Below, one piece after another: positions 1 to 9,042 of a stretch of 47,465 nucleotides of DNA. The notes below the pieces were generated by a model that saw only the letters and a program-made list of their open reading frames with translations, made no database searches and had not been told where the DNA came from. A program made the position numbers and the translations under genes. Numbering within the stretch: the stretch's first letter is position 1; every line of letters begins with the position of its first letter. Origin of the DNA: an uncultured Caldimonas sp. (GTDB lineage: Bacteria; Pseudomonadota; Gammaproteobacteria; Burkholderiales; Burkholderiaceae); contig NZ_CAMLJQ010000035.1 of NCBI RefSeq assembly GCF_946480305.1, forward strand, positions 1-47,465. The letters are read 5' to 3'.

Positions 1-51
1 GGCATGTTCTGGGGCGTGCTCAACGAACCGCCCCCCGGACGCGCCACATGA
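1..51 (+). CDS. C-terminal tail of a CheY-like (Rcp1-type) response regulator, 5' end outside window
   Basis: Only the last 16 codons are present, ending in TGA at 49-51. The residues read GMFWGVLNEPPPGRAT. The W-x-V-L-N-E-P-P-P ending is typical of single-domain Rcp1/CheY-like response regulators, where a short tail with a conserved Trp and Asn-x-Pro-Pro follows the last helix of the receiver domain. The stop codon overlaps the start of the next gene (ATGA at 48-51), so the two are very probably co-translated and belong to one phosphorelay. The identification rests on a short tail and is an inference; the receiver domain itself cannot be seen. Confidence 0.6.
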   Translation, partial: GMFWGVLNEPPPGRAT

Positions 52-2540
52 CCGACACCTTGCAAACCCGTCGCGCCACCCGCGTGCTGTTGCTCGAAGA
101 CAGCGACATCGACGCCGAGATCATCTGCGCGCACCTGCAGCGCACGCAGTTCGACGTCGACATCGTCCGGGCATCGTGCCGCCCGGAGTACGAGCAGGCC
201 ATCGCCTCGCACACGCTTGACCTGATCCTGGCCGACTATTCGCTGCCCGACTTCAACGGCTTCGATGCACTGGTCATCGCGCGGGACAAGGTGCCGCACG
301 TGCCGTTCATCTTCGTCTCCGGCGTGGTCGGCGAAGACCTGGCGATCGACGCATTGCGGGAAGGCGCCACCGACTACGTGCTCAAGCGCAGCCTGGGCCG
401 GCTACCGCGCGCGGTGGAACGGGCACTGGCCGAGGAGGACGAACGCCGGCGGCGGCGCGAGGCCGAAGCGGCGCTGAGCGCGAGCGAAGCACGCCAGCGC
501 GAGGTGGAACTGCTGTTTCGCCTCGCGACCGAGGCCGCGGGCATCGGCGTGTGGCACCTCGACCTCGAGCGCAACCAGCTGTGGTTCGACGACGGGCTGC
601 GCCGCCTGGTGGATGCGCCCGCCGGCTTCGTCTCCGACTACGGGACGATGTTGCGCGACGCCGTGCATCCCGAGGACCGCGACCTGGTGAACGCCGCGCT
701 GCACCTCGCGCTGCAACCCGACGCGCCGCCGCTGGAGTACGAGCACCGCGTGATCGGGCTGCGCGACCGCCAGGTGCGCTGGGTCTCCATCAAGGGCCGC
801 CGCATCACCGGCAGCGACGGCCGGCCGCGCCTGATCGGCACCGCGCTCGACGTGACGGAACAACGACGCATCAGCGAGGCGCTGCGCCGGACCAACCAGG
901 ACCTCGAAGAACGCGTCACGCAGCGCACGCGCGAGCGCGACCGGATCTGGAACCTCAGCGTCGACCTGATGGGGGTGTGCCGCCCGGACGGCTCGCTGGT
1001 CGCCGTCAACCCGGCCTGGCAACGCGTGCTCGGCTGGTCTCCCGAAGACGTCCACGAAGCCAACCTCGCAGTCTTCATCCACCCCGACGACCTCGGCGCC
1101 ACGCAGCAGTCGCTGACAGCGCTGCTGGAAAGCGCCGGCACGGCCGCCTTCGACGTGCGGCTGCGCCGCGGCGACGAGCAGTACCGCTGGATACGCTGGA
1201 CGGCGAGCCGCGACGACGGGCTGTTCTACGTGATCGGCCGCGACGTCACCGAGGAACGCGCAGCCGCCGAGGCGCTGGCGGCCACCAACCGCGAGCTGAA
1301 GGCGCAGATCGGCGAACGCAGCCGCGTCGAGGCGACGCTGCAGCAGATGCAGCGGCTCGAAGCGGTGGGGCAGCTCACCTCCGGCGTCGCGCACGACTTC
1401 AACAACCTGCTCACGGTGGTGCTCAGCAACATCGCGCTGATCGAGCGGCTGCTGCAGCAGCGGCCCGAAACGATCGACGAGCGCGTGCTGCAGCGGCTCG
1501 CCTCGATGCGCAACGCTGCACAGCGCGGCGCGACCCTGACGACGCAGCTGCTCGCGTTCTCGCGCCGGCAGCGCCTGGAGCCGCAGGAGGTCGACTTCAA
1601 CGACGTGGTGCTCGGCATGCGCGACCTGCTGCAGACGACGATGGGCGGCAGCGTGGTGATCGACACCGCGCTGGCGCCGCAGCTGTGGCGCGCGATGGTC
1701 GACCCGACGCAGCTGGAGCTGATCATCCTGAACCTCGCGATCAATGCACGCGACGCGATGGAGGTGGGCGGCACGCTGCGCGTGGAAACGCGCAACGTCA
1801 CGCTCGAGCGCGCGCCGCTGAGGGCCGAGGAGCCGGAGCCCGGCGACTACGTGGCGCTCACGGTCACCGACACCGGCAGCGGCATGAGCGAGGAGGTGCT
1901 CGCCAAGGCTTTCGAGCCCTTCTTCACGACCAAGGGTGTCGGCAAGGGGTCGGGGCTCGGGCTCGCGCAGGTGTACGGCTTCGCCAAGCAGTCGGGCGGC
2001 GGCGTGCGCATCGACACCCGGCTCGGCCAGGGCACTTCGGTGCATGTGTTCATGCCGCGCGCTCGCAGCGAAGTGCCTGGCGGAACGTTGCCGCACGAGG
2101 CCGCCAACGCCCCGTATGCGACGCAGGAGCAGGAGCGGCGGCACCAGACGCTGCTGCTGGTCGACGATGACGACGACGTGCGCGAAGTGACGGCCGCGGT
2201 GCTGGAGATCCACGGCTACGAGGTGTTGACGGCGAACAGCGGGCCTGCGGCGCTCGACGTCGTGGCGCGACATGCGGGCATCGCCGCGGTGATCGCGGAC
2301 TTCGCGATGCCCGGCATGAACGGGGCCGAACTGGGCCGGCTGCTCAAGCGTTCGCATCCCGAGCTGCCGGTGCTGTTCGTCACCGGCTTTGCCGACCTGG
2401 GTGCGCTGTGCGACGTGAACGAGGAATTCGTGCTGCAGAAGCCCCTGCCGGAAGGCGCGATGGTCGAGCGCCTGCAACGGCTGCTGGCGCCACGGGGCAG
2501 CCGGCCCGTCACCGAGCCTCGCGCGTTGAGCAGGGCGTAG
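48..2540 (+). CDS. Hybrid sensor kinase: REC-PAS-PAS-HisKA-HATPase-REC
   Basis: An 830-residue cytoplasmic kinase with no membrane segment. An N-terminal receiver (about 12-128) has acidic residues E17/D18 and a phospho-acceptor D63 in LADYSLPD. Two PAS/PAC modules follow at about 150-275 and 305-405, then a short coiled coil. The dimerisation domain has the NtrB-like motif GVAHDFNNLL with the phosphorylated His at 449. The ATPase domain has an N box (NLAINARDAM) and G boxes (DTGSGM, GSGLGLAQVYG). A C-terminal receiver carries D751 (IADFAMPG). A receiver at the front suggests the kinase is itself driven by a phosphate donor, perhaps through the single-domain regulator it overlaps by ATGA. The input signal cannot be told. 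Start chosen at the coupled ATG; the REC domain begins shortly after. Confidence 0.93.
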   Translation: MTDTLQTRRATRVLLLEDSDIDAEIICAHLQRTQFDVDIVRASCRPEYEQAIASHTLDLILADYSLPDFNGFDALVIARDKVPHVPFIFVSGVVGEDLAIDALREGATDYVLKRSLGRLPRAVERALAEEDERRRRREAEAALSASEARQREVELLFRLATEAAGIGVWHLDLERNQLWFDDGLRRLVDAPAGFVSDYGTMLRDAVHPEDRDLVNAALHLALQPDAPPLEYEHRVIGLRDRQVRWVSIKGRRITGSDGRPRLIGTALDVTEQRRISEALRRTNQDLEERVTQRTRERDRIWNLSVDLMGVCRPDGSLVAVNPAWQRVLGWSPEDVHEANLAVFIHPDDLGATQQSLTALLESAGTAAFDVRLRRGDEQYRWIRWTASRDDGLFYVIGRDVTEERAAAEALAATNRELKAQIGERSRVEATLQQMQRLEAVGQLTSGVAHDFNNLLTVVLSNIALIERLLQQRPETIDERVLQRLASMRNAAQRGATLTTQLLAFSRRQRLEPQEVDFNDVVLGMRDLLQTTMGGSVVIDTALAPQLWRAMVDPTQLELIILNLAINARDAMEVGGTLRVETRNVTLERAPLRAEEPEPGDYVALTVTDTGSGMSEEVLAKAFEPFFTTKGVGKGSGLGLAQVYGFAKQSGGGVRIDTRLGQGTSVHVFMPRARSEVPGGTLPHEAANAPYATQEQERRHQTLLLVDDDDDVREVTAAVLEIHGYEVLTANSGPAALDVVARHAGIAAVIADFAMPGMNGAELGRLLKRSHPELPVLFVTGFADLGALCDVNEEFVLQKPLPEGAMVERLQRLLAPRGSRPVTEPRALSRA

Positions 2541-2572
2541 CCTGAAGCGTGCACCGACCGGTCGGCGCCGTC

Positions 2573-3565
2573 TCAGGCCGTCTTCAACTTCAGCATCAGG
2601 GTCACCGCGTTGGCAATGCCCTGCTCGATCTCCAGGAAGTTGGTGAAGTCCTTGCCGTGCAGGGTCGAGCCGTGCCAGTTGTTCTCGGCCAGCGCCTGCC
2701 GCCACGCCGGCGTTTCGGTCGCACGCACGACGGCCTGGCGCAGCGCGTCCTTCTGTGCGTCGCTGATGCGTCCGGCCGCGAACACACCGCGCCAGTTCGC
2801 CAGTTCGGTGTCCACGCCCTGTTCGCGCAGCGAGGGGATGCCGAACAGGCCGCGGCGTGACGACACCGCGAGCGGCACCAGCGAGCCGCTGTCGATGCCG
2901 GCCTTGAACTCGCTGTAGCCCGAGATCGCCACCCGGGCCTTGCCCGAGTGCAGCAGCGCCAGCGCGTCCTGCCCGCTGCTGGTGGGGTGGTACTGCAGCA
3001 CGCCGGGGTCGGCACGCAGCGTGCGGGCAATCATGCCGGCCAGCATGTGGTCGACGCCCCCGGCCGAGCCGCCGGCGAAACCCACCTTGGACAGGTCGCG
3101 CTTCATCTCGGCCGCCAATGCCTTCATGTCGCGCAAGCCGCTCGAAGCCGGCGTGACGAGCACCATGTAGTCGCTGGTCAGGCGGGCGATGGGCGTGACG
3201 GCGGCGAGCGTCACCTCGGTGCGGTTCACCGCGATCGCGCCGACCATCACCATGCCGCCGATCAACAGCGCGGCGGGATCGTCGCCGTGCCGCGCGACGA
3301 AGTCGGCCAGCCCGAGGGTGCCGCCCTTGCCGCCCTTGTTCTCGTAGTCGACCTGCTGTGCGAGGCCGCCGGCCTGCAGTGCCCGCCCGAGGCTGTGGCC
3401 GGTCTGGTCCCAGCCGCCGCCCGGATTGGCGGGGATGTAGACCTTCACGCGCGGCATCGCGGCCGCCGCGGCGCGCGGCGCGGCGGGTTGGGCGAGCGCC
3501 GATGGCCACGCCGCGTGGAGCGCGCCGGCAGCGGTGCCGAATACAACATGGCGACGTGTGAGCAT
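2573..3565 (-). CDS. Tripartite tricarboxylate transporter substrate-binding protein (Bug/TctC family)
   Basis: A 330-residue periplasmic solute-binding protein. The N-terminus (MLTRRHVVFGTAAGALHAAW) has a twin arginine and a hydrophobic stretch ending in A-L-A-Q, a Tat- or Sec-type signal peptide. The mature part opens with the Bug signature around VYIPANPGGGWDQTG and carries the GKGGTLGLADF and VGFAGGSAGG segments usual in TctC proteins, which bind carboxylates such as citrate, glutarate or terephthalate. No tctA/tctB membrane genes are adjacent, which is common for the many orphan Bug proteins of Burkholderiales. Start: the ATG at 3565 follows GGAGGAG by about 6 nt; a TTG 15 nt upstream would place the ribosome site inside the gene. 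The ligand cannot be predicted. The 3' end converges with the hybrid kinase gene. Confidence 0.88.
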   Translation of the reverse strand: MLTRRHVVFGTAAGALHAAWPSALAQPAAPRAAAAAMPRVKVYIPANPGGGWDQTGHSLGRALQAGGLAQQVDYENKGGKGGTLGLADFVARHGDDPAALLIGGMVMVGAIAVNRTEVTLAAVTPIARLTSDYMVLVTPASSGLRDMKALAAEMKRDLSKVGFAGGSAGGVDHMLAGMIARTLRADPGVLQYHPTSSGQDALALLHSGKARVAISGYSEFKAGIDSGSLVPLAVSSRRGLFGIPSLREQGVDTELANWRGVFAAGRISDAQKDALRQAVVRATETPAWRQALAENNWHGSTLHGKDFTNFLEIEQGIANAVTLMLKLKTA

Positions 3566-3676
3566 GGCAGCCTCCTCCAAGTGGATGGCCCATGCTAGGG
3601 ACGCGGGTGGCCGCGCCCGAACGGGTTTCCCCCCACGCCGCTGTCGCGGCGCTTTCCGCGCCCTGTCAGCTTGCTG

Positions 3677-4453
3677 TCAAGACGGACCGGCGATGCGGCG
3701 CAGCGTGTCGAGTTCGAGCACGCGCACGGTATAGCCCGCCACTTCGATGATCTGCTTGTCGCGCAGCTGCCGCAGCACGCGCGAGAAGGTCTCGGGCGTG
3801 ACGGCCAGCTGTTGCGCGATCGCGCGCTTGCGCTCGCGCAGCAGCACCACCGCGGTGGTGCCCTCGCGCCCTGGCCGCAACTCGGCATGCTGCAGCAGCC
3901 AGGTGGCGCAGCGTGCTTCGGCGTCCTTCTGCATCAGGCCGAGCGTGCCTTCGGTGAGGTCGCGCACGCGGGCGGCGAGCACGGTCACCAGGCCTTCGGC
4001 CAGCGAGGGGTGCTCGACGCTGCACGCGCGCACGCTGTCGAGCCGGAACGACCACAGCAGCACCTCGCTTTGCGTCCAGGCGTCTTCGAGGTAGGGGCCG
4101 CCGAGCCAGGCACTCGCCACGTCGAGCCACTGGCCGGGTTCGACGCGGCGCGTCTGCTGCGTCAGTCGCCCCTGCGCCATGGTGCCGAGCGCGACCTGCC
4201 CCGAGGCCACCAACCACAGGCTGTGGGCCGCATCGGCGCGCCCGAACACCGGGCAGCTGGGCGGCAACGTGTGCTCGACGGCCAGCTGCGCCAACGCGTG
4301 GGCGGCGTCGCGCTGCACCCGGGCCGGTTGCAGCGCGGCCTGCAACAGTGCGGTGCGGGCGTCGAGTGGGATGGCGCGGCCGGCCGGTTTTTCGGGACGC
4401 AGCGGCAGCGTGCGCTTGGAAAGTTCGATGGGGCTGGCAGAGACGGTGTTCAC
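3677..4453 (-). CDS. Crp/Fnr-family transcriptional regulator (Dnr/Fnr-type recognition helix)
   Basis: About 258 residues from a GTG start at 4453 that has GAGGAG 8 nt upstream. The first two-thirds are a cyclic-nucleotide-binding-like beta-roll (SLWLVASGQVALGTM); the C-terminal winged helix contains TPETFSRVLRQLRDKQII. In Fnr the recognition helix uses E-x-x-S-R to read the TTGA half-site; here E221, S224 and R225 fit. The N-terminal cysteine cluster of the oxygen sensor Fnr is absent, so a 4Fe-4S oxygen sensor is unlikely; a Dnr/NnrR-like NO-responsive or redox regulator is more plausible (inference). A matching TTGA-N6-TCAA palindrome lies in the divergent gap before the hemerythrin gene, which is therefore the likely target. 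Confidence 0.87.
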   Translation of the reverse strand: MNTVSASPIELSKRTLPLRPEKPAGRAIPLDARTALLQAALQPARVQRDAAHALAQLAVEHTLPPSCPVFGRADAAHSLWLVASGQVALGTMAQGRLTQQTRRVEPGQWLDVASAWLGGPYLEDAWTQSEVLLWSFRLDSVRACSVEHPSLAEGLVTVLAARVRDLTEGTLGLMQKDAEARCATWLLQHAELRPGREGTTAVVLLRERKRAIAQQLAVTPETFSRVLRQLRDKQIIEVAGYTVRVLELDTLRRIAGPS

Positions 4454-4614
4454 GATCAGGCTCCTCGCTTGGGAGGAACTGTGGGCCGAACCCGACCGCC
4501 GGACGTTGCGCTGGCTCAAGAAAGGCGTGCAGCGCCGGGGCGCTGTGCCCTGGGAGTTACACGGAGAGTGACGGCTTGCGCAGGGCGGGCACTGCCCGAG
4601 GCGGCCGCAACGCT

Positions 4615-4634
4615 TGCTTGACCTGCCTCAAGCA
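4615..4634. promoter_or_regulatory. FNR/DNR-type operator palindrome
   Basis: The sequence TGCTTGA-CCTGCC-TCAAGCA is a perfect 7-bp inverted repeat with a 6-nt spacer and contains the TTGA-N6-TCAA core of FNR-family sites. It lies 44 nt upstream of the hemerythrin ATG and about 160 nt upstream of the divergent Crp/Fnr regulator. The regulator's recognition helix has the residues known to read TTGA, so direct control of the hemerythrin gene is likely. Binding is inferred. Confidence 0.7.
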
Positions 4635-4678
4635 GGGTCGTGCCGGGCGCATCAGAATCGCCCCACGAAGGAGTCTTC

Positions 4679-5227
4679 ATGCTGCCTGGTTTCCTCAGCC
4701 CTGCCGCCGGCTTCGATCAGCCGTTCGAGATGCTCGATGCCTGCCATGACCGCGTGCGCCGCTCGTTGCGACGGCTGCAGCGGCTGGCGAGCTACCTGCG
4801 TGAACACGGCATCGACACCTCGGCACGGGAGGCGGCGGCCGATGTGGTGCGCTACTTCGAAGTGGCGGCCCCCCATCACCACGAGGACGAGGAGCGGCAC
4901 GTGTTCCCCCCGCTGCTGGCCGCCGGCGATGCCGCGCTGCGCGAGGCGGTGCAACGCCTCCAGCGCGACCATGCCGAAATGGCGTCGACCTGGGCTGCCT
5001 TGCGCCCTGCGCTGCAGGCGCTGGTCGACCACCGCTCGGCGGGGCTCGACGCCGGTGCAGAGCAGCAGCTGGCGCACTTCGTTTCGCTGTATGAAGCGCA
5101 CCTGCGCGTCGAAGACGAGCTGGTCTACCCCGCCGCGCGCGCGCGCATCGGCGAGGCGGCACTGGCCGAGATCGGCCACGAGATGGCGCAGCGCCGGGGT
5201 GCGCCGCCGCCACGACGCGCTTCCTAG
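4679..5227 (+). CDS. Hemerythrin HHE-domain protein
   Basis: A 182-residue all-helical protein, with the ATG at 4679 preceded by AAGGAG 5 nt upstream. The diiron ligand pattern of hemerythrin HHE domains is visible: H23 in LDACHDRV, HHHEDEERHVFP about 60 residues later, QRDHAEM, and YEAHLRVEDELVYP. Such proteins bind O2 or NO, or support iron-sulfur repair under nitrosative stress (known for related DnrN/YtfE proteins; this one lacks the N-terminal ScdA domain). An FNR/DNR-type palindrome sits just upstream and a Crp/Fnr regulator is divergent, so induction by low oxygen or NO is the natural reading. The TAG stop shares bases with the stop codon of the convergent hybrid kinase (CTAG at 5224-5227). 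Confidence 0.88.
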   Translation: MLPGFLSPAAGFDQPFEMLDACHDRVRRSLRRLQRLASYLREHGIDTSAREAAADVVRYFEVAAPHHHEDEERHVFPPLLAAGDAALREAVQRLQRDHAEMASTWAALRPALQALVDHRSAGLDAGAEQQLAHFVSLYEAHLRVEDELVYPAARARIGEAALAEIGHEMAQRRGAPPPRRAS

Positions 5228-7473
5228 GCGCGCGCGCGGCTGACGAGTTGCAGCACGCCCTGCAGGCGGTCCTGCTCGACCGGCTTGGTGAGGTAGTCGT
5301 CCATGCCTGCCTCGAGGCAGCGCACGCGGTCGAGCGGCATGGCATGCGCCGTCAACGCGACGATCGGGCAGCGCCAACCGCGCACCGCTTCCATCGCGCG
5401 GATGCGATGCGTCAACTCGACGCCGCTCATGCCGGGAATCTGGATGTCCATGAAGATGAGGTCGAAGTCCTCGGCTTCGCACAGCGCCAGCGCCTCGGCC
5501 GCCGTCACCGCGCAGGTGACGTGGTGGCCCATGCGGCGGATCAGGTTGGTGGCGATGAAGCGATTCACGGCATGGTCGTCGATCAGCAGCACGTGCAGGC
5601 CGCTGGTGCCGTCGTCGGGCTCGGCATCGGCTTCGAGTTCGTCGAGGCCGCGATAGGCGGTGGACTCGAAGCGTGAGCGGGCCTTGTCGCGCGAGAGGTT
5701 GAGGTTCTGCGCGGCCAGTGCGGTCCAGTCGCGCGCGGCTTGTGCGTCGGGGTCTTCGGCCTGCACGCGCAGCAGCGGCAGCGTCAGATGAAAGCGGCTG
5801 CCCTTGCCGACTTCGCTTTCCGCCCACAGCCGCCCGCCCATCGCTTCGGCCAGCCGGCGCGAGATCGTGAGCCCCAGCCCGGTGCCGCCGAACTCGCGCG
5901 TGGTGGAGCTGTCGGCCTGCGTGAACGACTCGAAGATGCGCTCGAGCTTGTCGGGCGCGATGCCCACGCCGGTGTCGGCCACCGACAGATGCAGCACCGC
6001 CGCACCGCCCTGCCCCTCGGGCCACGCCGATACGTCCACCCGCCCCTGGCGCGTGAACTTGATCGCATTGCCGACGAGGTTGACCAGGATCTGGCGCAAC
6101 CGCAGCGGGTCGGCGACCAGCTGCGAAGGCACGTCCGGCGCGACCAGGCAGGTGAGCTGCAGGCTCTTTTCACGCGCACGCGGCTCCAGCGGCGCGACGG
6201 CCTCCTGCAGCAGCGTGCGCACGTCGAAGGCGAGATGCTCGACGCTCATGCGCCCGGCCTCGATGCGTGAAAGATCGAGGATGTCGTTGATGATGTTGAG
6301 CAAGGAGGTCGAAGACGAGCGCACCAGCGTGAGGTAGCGGCGCTGCGTGTCGGTGAGGGGCGTTTCGAGCGTGAGGTCGACCAGACCCATGATGCCGTTC
6401 ATCGGCGTGCGGATCTCGTGGCTCATGTTCGCGAGGAACTCGCTCTTGGCACGGCTGGCGGCCTCAGCGGCCGTCTTCGCGTCGCGCAGTTCGGTCTCGA
6501 CGCGCTTTTGCTGCGTGATGTCCGTGATCACGCCCAGCACGCCGCCGACCGAACCGTTGATGCCGGTGAACAGCGTCTTGTTGAAGATCACGTCACGCAC
6601 CTCGCCGCTGGGCAGCGTGAGCCGGGTTTCGTAGCTCTGGATGCCGCCGCTGCCGTAGAGCAGCTCGTCGTGCGCCTCTTCCTCGCGCCCGGCGTTGTCG
6701 GGCCGCAGGTCGGCCGCGGTGCGGCCCAGCCAGTCCTCGCGCCGCAACTCGAACAGTGCCTCGCAGGCGCGGTTGCAGCCGATGTAGCGGCCGAGCCGGT
6801 CCTTGAAGTAGACGGGGTTGGGAATGATCTCGACCAGCTCCTCGATGAAGCGCAACTGGTTGAGCGACTCCTCCTCGGCCACGCGCCGGTCGGTGACGTC
6901 GGTGTGCGTGCCCACCATGCGCAACGCGCGCTGGTCGGCATTGCGCTTGACCACCCGCCCGCGCGAGCGGATCCAGCGCCATTGCCCGTTCTTGGCGCGG
7001 ACGCGGAACTCGGCTTCGTACTGGGGGATCTCGCCGCGCAGATGCGATTGCAGATGCTCGCGTGCGTCGGCCCGGTCGTCCGGGTGCATGTGCTCGCGCC
7101 AGCCTGCGAGGTCGAGTTCGGTTTCGCCGGGTTCGTAGCCCAGGATCTCGAGCAGGCGGGGGCTGAAATAGGCGCGCTCGCCGGCGACGTCCCAGTCCCA
7201 CAGCGCGTCCTGCACGCTGCGCATCGCGAGTTCCAGCCGTTCATGCCGCACGCGCTCGGCCTGCAGGGCTTCCATCGCCTGTTCGGCGCGTGCTTCAAGC
7301 TGTGTATAGGAGGCGTTCACCTCGTCGAGCCAACGGCGCAGGCGGGTGAAATCGCGCTCGCGCTGCGCGGGCTCCGCGTTCATCGCGGCGCTCCACCACC
7401 GTTCGAGTTCGGAGGGGTGGTTCAACCCCAGGCCAGCCTTCAACAGCCTCAGCAGCGATGGCCCCCAGCTCAT
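5224..7473 (-). CDS. Hybrid sensor histidine kinase: PAS-PAS-HisKA-HATPase-REC
   Basis: About 749 residues if started at the ATG at 7473; upstream in-frame starts would add up to 28 residues and no strong ribosome site decides. A short helical N-terminus leads into two PAS/PAC modules at about 70-185 and 205-320. The HisKA domain has [18 protein letters not shown] with H352, followed by an ATPase domain with N box NAIKF, G1 DTGVGI and G2 [12 protein letters not shown]. The C-terminal receiver contains LLIDDHAV, D676 in FMDIQIPGM and K in YLTKPV. There is no membrane segment, so it senses a cytoplasmic signal. This is the BarA/RpfC-like orthodox hybrid layout without an Hpt domain, so a separate Hpt protein should exist elsewhere. 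Convergent with the hemerythrin gene, sharing stop-codon bases. Confidence 0.92.
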   Translation of the reverse strand: MSWGPSLLRLLKAGLGLNHPSELERWWSAAMNAEPAQRERDFTRLRRWLDEVNASYTQLEARAEQAMEALQAERVRHERLELAMRSVQDALWDWDVAGERAYFSPRLLEILGYEPGETELDLAGWREHMHPDDRADAREHLQSHLRGEIPQYEAEFRVRAKNGQWRWIRSRGRVVKRNADQRALRMVGTHTDVTDRRVAEEESLNQLRFIEELVEIIPNPVYFKDRLGRYIGCNRACEALFELRREDWLGRTAADLRPDNAGREEEAHDELLYGSGGIQSYETRLTLPSGEVRDVIFNKTLFTGINGSVGGVLGVITDITQQKRVETELRDAKTAAEAASRAKSEFLANMSHEIRTPMNGIMGLVDLTLETPLTDTQRRYLTLVRSSSTSLLNIINDILDLSRIEAGRMSVEHLAFDVRTLLQEAVAPLEPRAREKSLQLTCLVAPDVPSQLVADPLRLRQILVNLVGNAIKFTRQGRVDVSAWPEGQGGAAVLHLSVADTGVGIAPDKLERIFESFTQADSSTTREFGGTGLGLTISRRLAEAMGGRLWAESEVGKGSRFHLTLPLLRVQAEDPDAQAARDWTALAAQNLNLSRDKARSRFESTAYRGLDELEADAEPDDGTSGLHVLLIDDHAVNRFIATNLIRRMGHHVTCAVTAAEALALCEAEDFDLIFMDIQIPGMSGVELTHRIRAMEAVRGWRCPIVALTAHAMPLDRVRCLEAGMDDYLTKPVEQDRLQGVLQLVSRARA

Positions 7474-7552
7474 CGGTGTTCGCTCATAGACGGGTGGATC
7501 ATCCGATACGGGAAATGCATGACGACGGCATTGTGCCTCGCGGCAGCTGGCA

Positions 7553-7567
7553 GGCACCGGCGGTGCC
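7553..7567 (-). terminator. Hairpin downstream of glycerate kinase gene (possible terminator)
   Basis: GGCACC-GGC-GGTGCC is a perfect 6-bp stem located about 24 nt past the stop of the minus-strand glycerate kinase gene and before the next minus-strand gene. There is no T-run, so intrinsic termination is uncertain. The rest of the 7474-7590 gap shows nothing I recognise. Confidence 0.3.
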
Positions 7568-7590
7568 GCGGATGCAACAGTAAAGAGGTG

Positions 7591-8886
<1,296 letters not shown>

Positions 8887-9042
8887 GGACCGGGCAGTCG
8901 AAAGACCGCAGCCTACCGCGACTGCGCCGCACGCGCCACGCCGCACGCACATGATGTGACGCCGGACAGACACCTTGGCTTGCCGCTTGACCCCGCCCGG
9001 TCGAGCACAGATGATGAGCCGCGCCTTCGACCGGACAACGAG

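Noticed and set aside
2554..2565. 12-bp palindrome CCGACCGGTCGG between the convergent kinase and TctC genes
   Set aside because: Short, with no loop or T-run; may occur by chance at this base composition, so not called as a terminator.
402..3593. A 1063-codon open frame on the minus strand running through the hybrid kinase gene
   Set aside because: Apart from the 3' part that shadows the TctC gene in a different frame, the translation is Arg/His/Gly/Ala-rich without domains. It is the antisense shadow of a GC-rich coding strand.
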